Positions 33,170 to 41,523 of a DNA stretch of 64,000 nt are shown piece after piece. Position 1 is the stretch's first letter, and each line of letters begins with the position of its first letter. The notes beneath the pieces are model-generated. The model was not told the DNA's origin. It saw only the letters and a list, made by a program, of their open reading frames with translations, and ran no database searches. The translations under genes and the position numbers were made by a program. Source of the stretch: JANOBD01 sp031411495 (GTDB taxonomy: Bacteria > Planctomycetota > Phycisphaerae > Tepidisphaerales > Tepidisphaeraceae); contig JANOBD010000019.1 in assembly GCA_031411495.1 (NCBI GenBank), positions 10,053-74,052 on the forward strand, in the 5' to 3' direction.

Positions 33170-34018
33170 TCATGGCTTTGTTGCCGACAGCTTGAACGCG
33201 TCCCACGGGAAGAAATACACGTCCCGCGATTCGCTCGTGCCCATCAGGCCGTCGACTGTGAAGCAGATGCCTTCGTTGGTGCGCGGTTCGATGGCAACGT
33301 GGCTCGGCTTGATCGATTCGACCTTCTTCACATCTCCGCCCAGACCCTTGAAGAGGTATGGCCCGAGCGTCGACATCACGGCGAGTTGATCGCCATCCGC
33401 CGAGAGATCGGCCGCCGTGCAGATCGCCTCGATCGGCAGCGTCGCGACGAACTGCAGATCCTGCGGCTCGTTCTTCTCGAGCGAGAACTTCCACACCGTG
33501 CTCGGGGAGCGATGCGAAGACTTCTTGATGAGGTAGCCGTCGCCCTTCCAGATGAAGAGCGATTCGCAATCCATCCGCGCCCCGTCGACGAAGTTGAGCA
33601 GCCAGCGCTGCTGCGGCTCGATCGGATGCTTCGGGTCCTGCGGTGCTGCCGGGTCCGGCTCGTCGATCTCCATCACGCCGATCGCGGCACGAAGATTGCC
33701 ATTATTGCCGATGTCGCCGAGGTAAATGTGCCCATCGTCGTCGATGGCGATGTCTTCCCAGTCGAGCATGACGCAGTCGACGCGGTACTGGTTGATGAGC
33801 GAGCCATCGCGCCGAATGGCGTAGATGATCGGCTGGTTGCCGCTGTCGTTGTGCGTCCAGAAAACGCCGGGGTGCTTGCGCGACTCGACGATGCCAGACG
33901 ATTCGCGCAGCGCCGGCGTATCCATGTGACCGACCACGAACGGCCGTTGTTGCGGCCCTCCCGCGGCGAGGAGGAGGCCAGAGCACAGCATCGCGGCAAA
34001 CCGGCGAGGGAAGCTCAT
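33170..34018 (-). CDS. Hypothetical secreted beta-propeller-like protein
   Basis: A 282-residue exported protein with signal peptide MSFPRRFAAMLCSGLLLAAG. It has repeated short beta-strand blocks: LRESSGIVESRKHPGVFWTHNDSG, then VDCVMLDWEDIAIDDDGHIYLGDIGNNG, which is the pattern of SdiA-regulated or esterase-like phytase/propeller proteins in which DWED and GDIGNN are recurring. No catalytic residues are assigned. The start MSFPRR (34018) is best; MPMSFPRR (34024) is possible. It is convergent with the CE7 gene, no spacer, and overlaps nothing on the divergent side. Confidence 0.7.
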   Translation of the reverse strand: MSFPRRFAAMLCSGLLLAAGGPQQRPFVVGHMDTPALRESSGIVESRKHPGVFWTHNDSGNQPIIYAIRRDGSLINQYRVDCVMLDWEDIAIDDDGHIYLGDIGNNGNLRAAIGVMEIDEPDPAAPQDPKHPIEPQQRWLLNFVDGARMDCESLFIWKGDGYLIKKSSHRSPSTVWKFSLEKNEPQDLQFVATLPIEAICTAADLSADGDQLAVMSTLGPYLFKGLGGDVKKVESIKPSHVAIEPRTNEGICFTVDGLMGTSESRDVYFFPWDAFKLSATKP

Positions 34019-34103
34019 GGGCATGGCCAGTATGGTACGCGGCGATGTGACGCGCTTCACGACGTCCGCACATTTTCGACGCGCATCTCCTGTTCCGATC
34101 CTT

Positions 34104-34967
34104 ATGCTCTGCGGCATGGCCGGCGAATTGACCGACATCGGACGTTGGAAGATCTATGCGAACCACCGTGGCCGGGGTGAGCCGGTGGTGCTGATTCACG
34201 GCATCTACCCCGGCGCGAGCCACGAGGAATGGAGCCGCGTCCTCTCCCCGCTGGCGATGAATCACACGGTCTTCGCGATTGACCTGCTTGGCTTCGGCGA
34301 GAGCGATGCGCCGCGCCTGACCTACACCACGCGCATCTTTCATCACGTGCTGCGCGACTTCATCCGCACGCGAATCGACGAGCCTGCCCACATCATCGCG
34401 GCCGGCGTGTCGTGCGCGGCAGCCACGCAGCTCGCGGTGTTCGATGACGACCTGGTGCGCAAGCTGGTGCTGGTCTGCCCGATCGATCAACCCCACCAGG
34501 TGACCCTGACCGATCGCCTCACGCACTTTCTGTATGGCACACTCCCCTTCGGCGATGGCCAGTATGAGGCGGCCGTCGACCCGGAGGCGCTGCACGCATT
34601 CGTGGACGATCGCTTCGCGAACATCAACCGATCGAGCAAGGACCGCTATGCTCAGATCAAGTTCAACGCGCAGCGTCCGAACTCCGCCGCGCCGTACATC
34701 AGCTACCTGACCGGTTTCTTCGATCTGGACGTGTTACGTCCGCTGCGCAACGTCCGCGCGCCCGTGCAGGTCATCTGGGGCGAATCGCTCGGCGAGCCGC
34801 CGCGCGAACAGATCCTCGCGCCGGCCGCGTGGAGCCAGGGGAAGCGAATCGACGTGGTTGCCGGCGCCAAGCACTGGCCGCACGAGGAGCAGTCGGCGGC
34901 GTTCGCGAAGATCGTGAAAGATTTTCTCGACGCCGACGCGACTTCATCGGCCAGCAGCGTCGCCTGA
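34104..34967 (+). CDS. Alpha/beta hydrolase (HAD-unrelated, epoxide-hydrolase/esterase-like)
   Basis: A 287-residue cytoplasmic alpha/beta hydrolase with VVLIHGIYPGASHEEW (oxyanion HG), AIDLLGFGESDAP, the nucleophile region AAGVSCAAATQ (Ser near 102), the acid in VIWGESLG or FDLD, and His in AKHWPHEE near 257. The nucleophile elbow is VSCAA rather than the usual GxSxG, with Ala in the last place. Start is uncertain: ATG 34104 (MLCGMAGEL) or ATG 34116 (MAGELTD). The last 24 bases overlap the 3' end of the convergent HpnK-like gene. Substrate unknown. Confidence 0.82.
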   Translation: MLCGMAGELTDIGRWKIYANHRGRGEPVVLIHGIYPGASHEEWSRVLSPLAMNHTVFAIDLLGFGESDAPRLTYTTRIFHHVLRDFIRTRIDEPAHIIAAGVSCAAATQLAVFDDDLVRKLVLVCPIDQPHQVTLTDRLTHFLYGTLPFGDGQYEAAVDPEALHAFVDDRFANINRSSKDRYAQIKFNAQRPNSAAPYISYLTGFFDLDVLRPLRNVRAPVQVIWGESLGEPPREQILAPAAWSQGKRIDVVAGAKHWPHEEQSAAFAKIVKDFLDADATSSASSVA

Positions 34968-35729
34968 GCGCGCGATCCGGTACCCGAGCCGTGTGCACGC
35001 GTCTCCGAACGCGTCGCTGAGCAGCGCGGCCCGTTCGGTTTCCCAGTCGAACTTCCATGCGCCGTAACGCTCGCGGAGCGAAGGCGTGTCGCACGCGGGA
35101 TGGGCGACCAGTTCCACATCCCGGCCGCCGGACGCGTCGAGTTCGCGATCGAAGATCTCGTTCGTGTTGTGGCCCGCCCACGCGATGCCGACGCAGGGCA
35201 GCGACCCCGGCCGCTCGCGGGAGCGCCGCTCGCTCAGGCGTTGCAGCACGCGCCCGGCGAGCGACGGCTTGGCGATCGCACGCGTCGGCGTCGCCGGCAC
35301 GCGGACCCGGCGAATGTTGTACTCGGCTGCAAGTCGGCAACAGATCGACCAGATCGGCGACATCACGTGCACGTGCTGATGGCTGTCGAGGTGCGTCGGC
35401 TGCAGGCCGTGGTGAATCATCGCTTCGATCTGGCTTCGGATCTCGCGTTCGAGCACTTGCTTTCGCCCGGGTAGAAGCAGCCAGGGCATCAGCCGCGACC
35501 AGCTGGGAAAGAACCGCTTGTCGCTCAGCCACGGCTCGCCGACGAGCGTGACGTGAACTCCAAGGTCCACCTGCCCAGAGAGCGTGCGGGCGAGGTTCCA
35601 GTCGAGGCCCGAGCCGTTGGGTGAGAGTGAAACGCCCGTCACCCTGCCCGCGGCCACGCAGGTCATGATGCCGGCATCGATGTCGCGATGCAGGCCGAAG
35701 TCGTCGGCGTTGATGTAGCAGAGCGGCAT
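34944..35729 (-). CDS. ChbG/HpnK-like (YdjC) carbohydrate deacetylase
   Basis: A 261-residue metal-dependent deacetylase. It opens MPLCYINADDFGLHRD, with metal ligand Asp10 in NADDFG, and has the second metal-binding motif THLDSHQHVHV near 112-122. GVHVTLVGEP near 57-66 is also typical. ChbG acts on N-acetylated sugars such as chitobiose, and HpnK on hopanoid sugars. It is last of a three-gene minus-strand group behind GT2 and GT-C genes (11- and 21-base gaps), so its substrate may be a lipid-linked N-acetyl sugar. Confidence 0.87.
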   Translation of the reverse strand: MPLCYINADDFGLHRDIDAGIMTCVAAGRVTGVSLSPNGSGLDWNLARTLSGQVDLGVHVTLVGEPWLSDKRFFPSWSRLMPWLLLPGRKQVLEREIRSQIEAMIHHGLQPTHLDSHQHVHVMSPIWSICCRLAAEYNIRRVRVPATPTRAIAKPSLAGRVLQRLSERRSRERPGSLPCVGIAWAGHNTNEIFDRELDASGGRDVELVAHPACDTPSLRERYGAWKFDWETERAALLSDAFGDACTRLGYRIARSGDAAGR

Positions 35730-35740
35730 GAACCACGCCT

Positions 35741-36742
35741 TCAGTTGCTGGCGGCGCCGGTCGTCGCGGGGGCGGTGGCCGCGAGCGGCGCCGGCGGCAG
35801 GGTTTCCATCACGATAAATGCCGGCCGGCCGCGGACCTGTTCGACGATCATCATCAGGTACCGTCCGAGCACGCCGACGGAAAACAGGATCGTTCCGGAG
35901 AGGAAGAGGATGGCGACGATGATGTCGGTGTAGCCGGGCGTGATCTTGTCCTTGTGAATGAGCTTGATCACGATCGAAGCGATCGCCGCCACGAAGCTCG
36001 AGATCGCCAGGATCACGCCGAGCCAGAAAATTACCTGCAGCGGCACGGTGCTGAAGTCGAAGAGTGCCTTCATACCCAGCCTGAATGAGCGGCGGAAGCT
36101 GTAGCTGGGCCGGCCGTAGATGCGCTTGGCTTCGTCGAAGTAAAGCTGTACCTGCTTGAAGCCGAGCATGGGCACCATGCCGCGGAGAAACTTTTCGCGT
36201 TCGGGAATCGCGTTGAGCGCGTCGACGAACCGCCGCGAGAGCAGCCGGAAATCGGACGCATCGGCGACGATCTTCGTGCCCGAGAGGACCTGGAAGACCT
36301 TGTAGAACGCGCCGGAGAAGAGTCCCTTCGTGCCGACATTGCGCTCGGAGCGGACCATCTGCACCACGTCCGCGCCTTCCGAATACGCCGCGAGCATGCG
36401 GGGGATTTCTTCGGGCGGGTGCTGCAGATCGCTGTCCATCGAGATGATGGCATCCCCCTTCGCGAACAGCAGCCCCGCCTGCAGGGCGGCCTGATGGCCA
36501 AAGTTGCGGCTCAGCCGCACGAGGCCGATCGAGTGGCCTTCTCCGCGCAGTCGCTCGATGACGGCGACGGATGAATCGCGCGAGCCGTCATCCACCAGTA
36601 CCAGTTGCACACCCCAATCGGGAACGGTTGCCGCCACCGCTTCGACGCGCTGCACGAGCAGCGGCACGTTCAACTCTTCGTTGTGAACGGGCGCGACGAT
36701 CGTCACGGTGCGGCGAGATTGCGATCGATTCGGGTCGGACAT
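35741..36742 (-). CDS. Family 2 glycosyltransferase (dolichol/undecaprenyl-phosphate sugar synthase-like)
   Basis: A 333-residue protein with an N-terminal GT-A domain: TIVAPVHNEELNVPLLV, LVDDGSRDSS near 50-59 and MDSDLQHPPEEI near 99-110, the last two being the nucleotide-sugar and metal sites. Two C-terminal membrane helices (about 236-260 and 272-295) anchor it. This layout fits ArnC/GtrB-type enzymes that load a sugar onto polyprenyl phosphate on the inner leaflet. It sits between the deacetylase and the GT-C gene, which fits a loading, trimming and transfer sequence. The C-terminus ends LAATAPATTGAASN. Confidence 0.9.
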   Translation of the reverse strand: MSDPNRSQSRRTVTIVAPVHNEELNVPLLVQRVEAVAATVPDWGVQLVLVDDGSRDSSVAVIERLRGEGHSIGLVRLSRNFGHQAALQAGLLFAKGDAIISMDSDLQHPPEEIPRMLAAYSEGADVVQMVRSERNVGTKGLFSGAFYKVFQVLSGTKIVADASDFRLLSRRFVDALNAIPEREKFLRGMVPMLGFKQVQLYFDEAKRIYGRPSYSFRRSFRLGMKALFDFSTVPLQVIFWLGVILAISSFVAAIASIVIKLIHKDKITPGYTDIIVAILFLSGTILFSVGVLGRYLMMIVEQVRGRPAFIVMETLPPAPLAATAPATTGAASN

Positions 36743-36763
36743 CGGGTCAGGTCGTACCTTAGC

Positions 36764-38296
36764 CTATTTGAGGCGCTCGTAATGCTGGTTTGCCACGTCC
36801 CAGTACAAGACGATATCGGCATCATCCCGGCTGGCATCGCGGACGGCGCGTTCGTCCGGTAATGGCGGCACGCAATCGATCGTCACGTCGCGGCCGGGAA
36901 AGAGAATCCATGCGGCGGTCGGCCGGACGAGGTAGCAGTCCATCAACTGGTAGGAGCTGAACGTCGGTCGCTGCTCGACCTGGAGTCGATTGTAGAAAAT
37001 CTTCACGCGCCTGGCCGCGGGGACGTCGTTCACGATTTTCGCCAGTTGCTCCGCCTGTACTTTCGCGAGTTGGCCCATCTGCAGCATTCCGGCCGTCTTG
37101 TGCCAGATGGCGAAACTGGCCGTAACCGCAAGCGCGAACAGGATAATCCAGGACGAGAGCGTGCCGGGGTCTCGCCGGGTTTCCCATCCATCGGCCGCGA
37201 GCGCGAAGAGCAGCGCTACGGTGACGACAAGGCCGCACAGATACATCTCCGAGATCTTCATCACGACATTGGCCGGAAACGTAACTGCCGCGAACGAGAG
37301 GATCAGGAAGAGCAGCGCGAGCTTCGGATTCACCGCGCGATCTCGCGCCGGCGCGAGCAGTGCCCGCCACCACCCGCCGACGAGAAAGATCATCGCCAGG
37401 AGCCCGATGAGCACGGACACGAGAATCATAAAGAGCGAGCGGTCGAAATAGAGGGCGAACGAGTCGCCGAAGAAGAGCCCGCCGACGACGACATACGCGG
37501 CATTGATGATGACGCCGCGGACCGAATCGATTTCGAAGTCGCCGCCGGGTGGCAATTCCATGTCGGTCGGCTTGACGTATCTTCGCAGCCAGAGGAGCGC
37601 GAACGTCAACACGCCCAGTGCGATTGCCGTAAAGAACGCGCCCTGCCACCGCTTTTTTTGGAACACGAGCGCCGTCAGCACCGCCATCGGCGCGAGCGCG
37701 AACGCGTATTCCTTCACGAGCGTGCCGGCGATCAGCACGACGCACGCGAGGACGATGCTCAGCACCGGCCGATCGCGTGTGATATACATCGCCCAGACGC
37801 CGATCCAGACGAAAGCACAAGAAAGCGTCGAGCTGAAGCCGTCGATGCTGCCGACCGGCGCGACCAGTGTCGGATGCAGCGCGGCGATGATCATCCCCGC
37901 GATCACGCCGGGTTTGCCCACGCGCCAGGCACGGAGCATGAGGCCGAGCGCGACGAGCAGCGCGCCCGAGCAGAGGAAGTGAAGGATACGGATCGAGACC
38001 CAGCGGTGCGGCTCATCCACCCGGCCGAAAAGCCACATCAGCAATGACTGAACAGGACGATAGCTGTCGGGCTGGCGCGTCTCGGTGAAGAAGCTGAGCG
38101 GCCCGGTCGCGTTGCCGCGAAAGATCTCGCTCAGCGGCACGCCCCAGTCGTCGCCGAACGGAAGCGCATGCAGCGTTGGCCAATAGAGCGCGACCTGGAT
38201 GGCCAGCACGAGCAGCAGCACGACGGCAACAAAGATGCCGGGAGCGGCCGCAGCCGGCGCCGATCGTTCGGATTCGCTATGGAGAGTTTCGGTCAT
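36764..38296 (-). CDS. GT-C-type multi-pass membrane glycosyltransferase-like protein
   Basis: A 510-residue integral membrane protein with about ten helices. The first periplasmic loop after helix 1 holds FGDDWGVPLSE near 48-58, an acidic pair placed as in GT-C enzymes. ETRQPDSYRPVQSLLMW follows, as in many PMT-2-like proteins. A soluble C-terminal domain from about 425 ends the protein. It is the first gene of the three-gene minus-strand unit with GT2 and the deacetylase. Transfer of a lipid-linked sugar made by those enzymes is the inferred role. Confidence 0.75.
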   Translation of the reverse strand: MTETLHSESERSAPAAAAPGIFVAVVLLLVLAIQVALYWPTLHALPFGDDWGVPLSEIFRGNATGPLSFFTETRQPDSYRPVQSLLMWLFGRVDEPHRWVSIRILHFLCSGALLVALGLMLRAWRVGKPGVIAGMIIAALHPTLVAPVGSIDGFSSTLSCAFVWIGVWAMYITRDRPVLSIVLACVVLIAGTLVKEYAFALAPMAVLTALVFQKKRWQGAFFTAIALGVLTFALLWLRRYVKPTDMELPPGGDFEIDSVRGVIINAAYVVVGGLFFGDSFALYFDRSLFMILVSVLIGLLAMIFLVGGWWRALLAPARDRAVNPKLALLFLILSFAAVTFPANVVMKISEMYLCGLVVTVALLFALAADGWETRRDPGTLSSWIILFALAVTASFAIWHKTAGMLQMGQLAKVQAEQLAKIVNDVPAARRVKIFYNRLQVEQRPTFSSYQLMDCYLVRPTAAWILFPGRDVTIDCVPPLPDERAVRDASRDDADIVLYWDVANQHYERLK

Positions 38297-38399
38297 TCGT
38301 GCGGCAAGAAACTAACGGAAGATCGCCGTTTTCGCGCTGTCTCGACCGACAATTTGCGAATCGCTTTCCCGGCACGAGCGTCCGAGTAGGATTGGTCGC

Positions 38400-39395
38400 A
38401 TGGCCCGCTTCCACCCTGCCGAGCCCGACCGCATCTCACTCGCACAACTGCCGACGCCTATTGTTTCCGCGAAGCGTCTGGGCGCGAAATACGGCGACGA
38501 ATCGCTGCTCATCAAGCGTGACGACCTGACCGGTCTCGAAGTGACCGGCAACAAGATCCGGAAGCTGGAATACGTCATCGCGGATGCGCTCGCGCAGGGC
38601 TGCGACACGCTCGTCACGCACGGCGGCGTGCAGAGCAATCATTGCCGCGCGACCGCGGCGGCGGGTGCACGATTGGGGCTGCGTGTGCGGATGTTTCTTC
38701 GCTCCAGCGAGCCGTCGCCTGCCAGGGACGGCAATCTCTTCCTCGACGAACTCTTCGGCGCCGACATCTCCTACCACTTGCCGGATGAATACAACGCCGA
38801 CCGCAAAGCGATGACCGAGCGGATCTTGCAACAGGAGCGCGATGCGGGCCGCAACCCGTACTTCTTTCCCGTCGGCGCGAGCGTTCCGCTGGGCTGCTGG
38901 GGCTACGCGCGGTGCATCTACGAGCTCACGCAGCAGTTCGATGTCGCCGACCCGCTGGACCTCTTCATCCCCGTCAGCAGCGCGGGCACTTACGCCGGGT
39001 GCGTGCTCGGGAAAGGACTGCTCAAACTTGATCGGTGGCGTTTGATTGGCGTGCCGGTTTCGGATTCGGTTCCGTACTTCCAGAAAGACGTGCGTGCCCT
39101 GCTCGATGCGACGGTCGACCAATTCAAGCTCGACCTGACGCCGGGCGACTTGCCGTTGGAGATCATCGACGGCTACATCGGCGAGGGGTACGCGATCCCA
39201 TATGCCGAAGCCCTGCAGACGCTGCGCGACGCGGCAAGGCTCGCCGGGCTCGTCCTGGATCCGACCTACACCAGCAAAGCGCTCTGGGGCACGCTCGATT
39301 CGATCCGCAAAAGTCGCGTTAGGCCCAGCGCGACGCCGATGTTCATCCACACCGGCGGATCGTTCGGGTTGATGGCGCGGCGCGATATCGTCTGA
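38400..39395 (+). CDS. D-cysteine desulfhydrase / ACC deaminase family PLP enzyme
   Basis: A 331-residue fold-type II PLP enzyme. The PLP lysine is Lys52 in GNKIRKLEY and the substrate loop is THGGVQSNH at 73-81, with Ser79-Asn80 typical of both D-cysteine desulfhydrase and ACC deaminase. A glycine-rich phosphate loop (PVSSAGTYAG near 196-205) follows. KRDDLTGLEVTGNK at 39-52 matches the DcyD-type N-terminus. It likely splits D-cysteine to pyruvate, sulfide and ammonia; the residues deciding between the two activities cannot be settled by eye. ATG 38400 is 104 bases from the divergent GT-C start. Confidence 0.87.
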   Translation: MARFHPAEPDRISLAQLPTPIVSAKRLGAKYGDESLLIKRDDLTGLEVTGNKIRKLEYVIADALAQGCDTLVTHGGVQSNHCRATAAAGARLGLRVRMFLRSSEPSPARDGNLFLDELFGADISYHLPDEYNADRKAMTERILQQERDAGRNPYFFPVGASVPLGCWGYARCIYELTQQFDVADPLDLFIPVSSAGTYAGCVLGKGLLKLDRWRLIGVPVSDSVPYFQKDVRALLDATVDQFKLDLTPGDLPLEIIDGYIGEGYAIPYAEALQTLRDAARLAGLVLDPTYTSKALWGTLDSIRKSRVRPSATPMFIHTGGSFGLMARRDIV

Positions 39396-39430
39396 TCTCC
39401 CGACTCCCCTCCCACGAGTTGCTCGCGCAT

Positions 39431-40198
39431 TCAATCGCCGACCCGCTTCACGGTTCCCTCGGGCTTGAGCCCGCGCCAGAGATACCATGACGCCACGCTC
39501 CGCCAGGGGCGCCACTTGTCGGCGAAGTTCAGGATCATCTTCCCCTTGGGCCGCTCCTCGAACTTGCGCGGCCAGTGGCGGAAGACGCTCTCCTGAATGC
39601 CCAGGTCATCGACCGGCCAGACGTCCGGGCGATTGAGCGCGAAGATCAGGAGCATCTCCACCGTCCAGCGGCCGATGCCTTTGATCGCGGTTAATTCCTC
39701 GATCAGTTCATCATCCGACTTCGCGACGAAGTCCTTCGACTTGATCGACCCGTTGGCGAAACGTGTCGAAAGGTCGGCGATGTACGCGCGCTTCTGCCGC
39801 GAGAGGCCGCAGCCCTTGATCTTCTCTTCATCCGCGCTGGCGAGAAACTCGACGAGCTTTTCCGGCGTCGGCCGTTTGCGCGGGAAGTTCGCCGAGAGTT
39901 TTCGGTACATCGACGCTGCCGCCGCCGTACTTACCTGCTGGCTGAGGATCGACTGTACCAGCTTGATGAAACAATCCCTGGGCGCGACCGGCGCGAGCGT
40001 GCAAGGGCCGATGCGCTGCATGATCTTCGCGAGCGTCCTGTCCGTTCGAAGGTGCTCGATCGCGGGTGCCCAGCGGTCATTCGGGTCAAGATCGTCGAAC
40101 CACATCTGGCGCAAGATAGCCGCAGGCATGCGAAGACGACACCACTCGACCCCCGTGCGGTTCGAGGTCTGTTCAGTGGGAAACAGAATCACTTCCAT
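39431..40198 (-). CDS. DNA-3-methyladenine glycosylase II-type HhH-GPD protein
   Basis: A 255-residue base-excision glycosylase of the AlkA group that removes alkylated bases. The helix-hairpin-helix is LTAIKGIGRWTVEML at 169-183 and the catalytic Asp is in VWPVDDLGI at 193-201 (Asp198 most likely). LVQSILSQQVSTAAA near 80-94 is also conserved. No iron-sulfur cysteines follow, as expected for AlkA. ATG 40198 gives 31 residues before MWFDDLD; the latter, at 40105, is a possible shorter start. Convergent with the PLP enzyme gene. Confidence 0.9.
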   Translation of the reverse strand: MEVILFPTEQTSNRTGVEWCRLRMPAAILRQMWFDDLDPNDRWAPAIEHLRTDRTLAKIMQRIGPCTLAPVAPRDCFIKLVQSILSQQVSTAAAASMYRKLSANFPRKRPTPEKLVEFLASADEEKIKGCGLSRQKRAYIADLSTRFANGSIKSKDFVAKSDDELIEELTAIKGIGRWTVEMLLIFALNRPDVWPVDDLGIQESVFRHWPRKFEERPKGKMILNFADKWRPWRSVASWYLWRGLKPEGTVKRVGD

Positions 40199-40207
40199 CC
40201 AGCGGAT

Positions 40208-40384
40208 TTAGAGCTTCTGTCCGCAGCGTCCGCAGAAATTGGCGTGGGAAGGATGAACAGCGCCGCACCGCTTGCACGATTTCCGGTCAAAGAACGCCGT
40301 GTGTCGGCGGTTCTGCTTGGCGGTGATCGCCAGAACGAAGACCATACCCAGAACGACGAGGATGAGGAGTTCGCCGAACGCCAT
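40208..40384 (-). CDS. Small membrane protein with zinc ribbon
   Basis: A 58-residue protein: one membrane helix (4-21), a short basic stretch, and a zinc ribbon with Cys37, Cys40, Cys51 and Cys54 (CKRCG...CGRCG). It starts at ATG 40384; the frame to 40528 continues with unrelated sequence. Zinc-ribbon membrane proteins of this size are common and their role is unknown. It ends ten bases before the AlkA-type start on the same strand and may be cotranscribed with it. Confidence 0.7.
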   Translation of the reverse strand: MAFGELLILVVLGMVFVLAITAKQNRRHTAFFDRKSCKRCGAVHPSHANFCGRCGQKL

Positions 40385-40442
40385 AAACGAAGATGATACG
40401 TTGACCGAGGTGATTTTGTTTGTGGAAACCGGGGCATGATTT

Positions 40443-40479
40443 GGAAGAGGCCCGCTTCCGGCCCGGGCGAATCGCCCGG
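40443..40479. promoter_or_regulatory. Two adjacent hairpins upstream of the small two-gene unit
   Basis: GGAAG-loop-CTTCC (40443-40459) is followed by CCGGGCG-AAT-CGCCCGG (40463-40479). They lie in the divergent gap, 58 bases before the plus-strand gene at 40537. No T-run follows. Possibly a leader structure or an operator pair. Confidence 0.35.
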
Positions 40480-40536
40480 ACAATGGGAAAAACGAGTCAG
40501 AAACGCTACATTTCCACGTTCCCAGCAATTCAAGCC

Positions 40537-40746
40537 ATGGTTCCGATCGACCTCAAACAGATTCCCGCCACCACGTGCCAGGCGCTCGAGCGCCTCCTCG
40601 ATCGCCTCGAGCGCGACCGAGAATCGCTCAGGCAAAGCGGCTATGGTGACAGCTCGGCCGCGATGGCGCTTCTTAATGCGCTGGCTCAAGAAGCCGATGA
40701 ACTAAGGAAGTCCGTCTCGAACCAGCCCCCGGAGATCCGCGAATGA
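40537..40746 (+). CDS. Small helical hypothetical protein
   Basis: A 69-residue soluble protein rich in charged heptads (TCQALERLLDRLERDRES), likely a helical hairpin. I do not recognise a family. ATG 40537 is preferred to the upstream frame. Its stop overlaps the start of the next gene in ATGA at 40743-40746, which argues that both are translated as a coupled pair. Confidence 0.5.
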   Translation: MVPIDLKQIPATTCQALERLLDRLERDRESLRQSGYGDSSAAMALLNALAQEADELRKSVSNQPPEIRE

Positions 40747-41417
40747 ACGAAAACGTTACCACCAACTCGTCCATCGAATCCGACGAAGCCGACGAACCCA
40801 AGTTCGAGCAGCCGATCACCGCCAGGGCGCTGCGCAACACGTTCCACTTCTGGAAGTTTTTCGTGATGGGCCTGGCCGTGTTCGGGTTCGGCGGGCTTGC
40901 GTTTCTTTACGACGGTTTCGTCCGCTACCCGCGCATTAACTCCGAACTCAGCGTGGTCGATGCCGAGATCAGCGCCAAGGAAAAGGCCGGCGCGAAAATC
41001 GAAGAACTCGCTCCGCTCAAAACCAAGCGCGAGAGCATCGGCAAGCATCACGACGATCTGAGCCTCTGGCTGCAGCGCGGCATCGGACTTCTCTGCACGC
41101 CGATCGGCGCCTGGATGCTCTGGCGACACTTCCGCGCCACCAGCGGGAAGTTCCTTCTCGAAAACAACGTTCTTTCCACGCCGCGCGGCCAGAGGGTGCC
41201 GATCGACTCGGTGACCGCCATCCGCAACGCCAAGTGGATGACCAAAGGCCTTGCATATTTCGACTACAAGAGCGCCGACGCAGCCGGCTCGTTCACGCTC
41301 GACGCGCTGGCGTACGAGCCCAAGCCCTCCGACGCGATCCACGACGAGATCGTCCGCAATTTCCGCGTCCGCACCGGCGAAGTGGTCAAGACGGCGAAGG
41401 AATTGAAAAAGGATTAG
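40743..41417 (+). CDS. Hypothetical two-helix membrane protein
   Basis: A 224-residue protein with a cytoplasmic N-terminus, a membrane helix near 38-60, a coiled-coil-like charged stretch (about 65-100), a second helix near 112-127, and a C-terminal domain with LENNVLSTPRGQRVPIDSVTAIRNAKWMTKGLAYFDY, similar in pattern to PH-like bPH domains. No family is firmly recognised. Start overlaps the stop of the preceding small gene by 4 bases. Confidence 0.65.
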   Translation: MNENVTTNSSIESDEADEPKFEQPITARALRNTFHFWKFFVMGLAVFGFGGLAFLYDGFVRYPRINSELSVVDAEISAKEKAGAKIEELAPLKTKRESIGKHHDDLSLWLQRGIGLLCTPIGAWMLWRHFRATSGKFLLENNVLSTPRGQRVPIDSVTAIRNAKWMTKGLAYFDYKSADAAGSFTLDALAYEPKPSDAIHDEIVRNFRVRTGEVVKTAKELKKD

Positions 41418-41523
41418 TTCGGAGCACGGTTCGGCATCGCCGGCCTCGCAACGCCGGCGCAAACCCGTTCGTCCGGCGGCGGTTCGAACGGACGACACCG
41501 CGAACAATCGTCCTCGACGGCGT

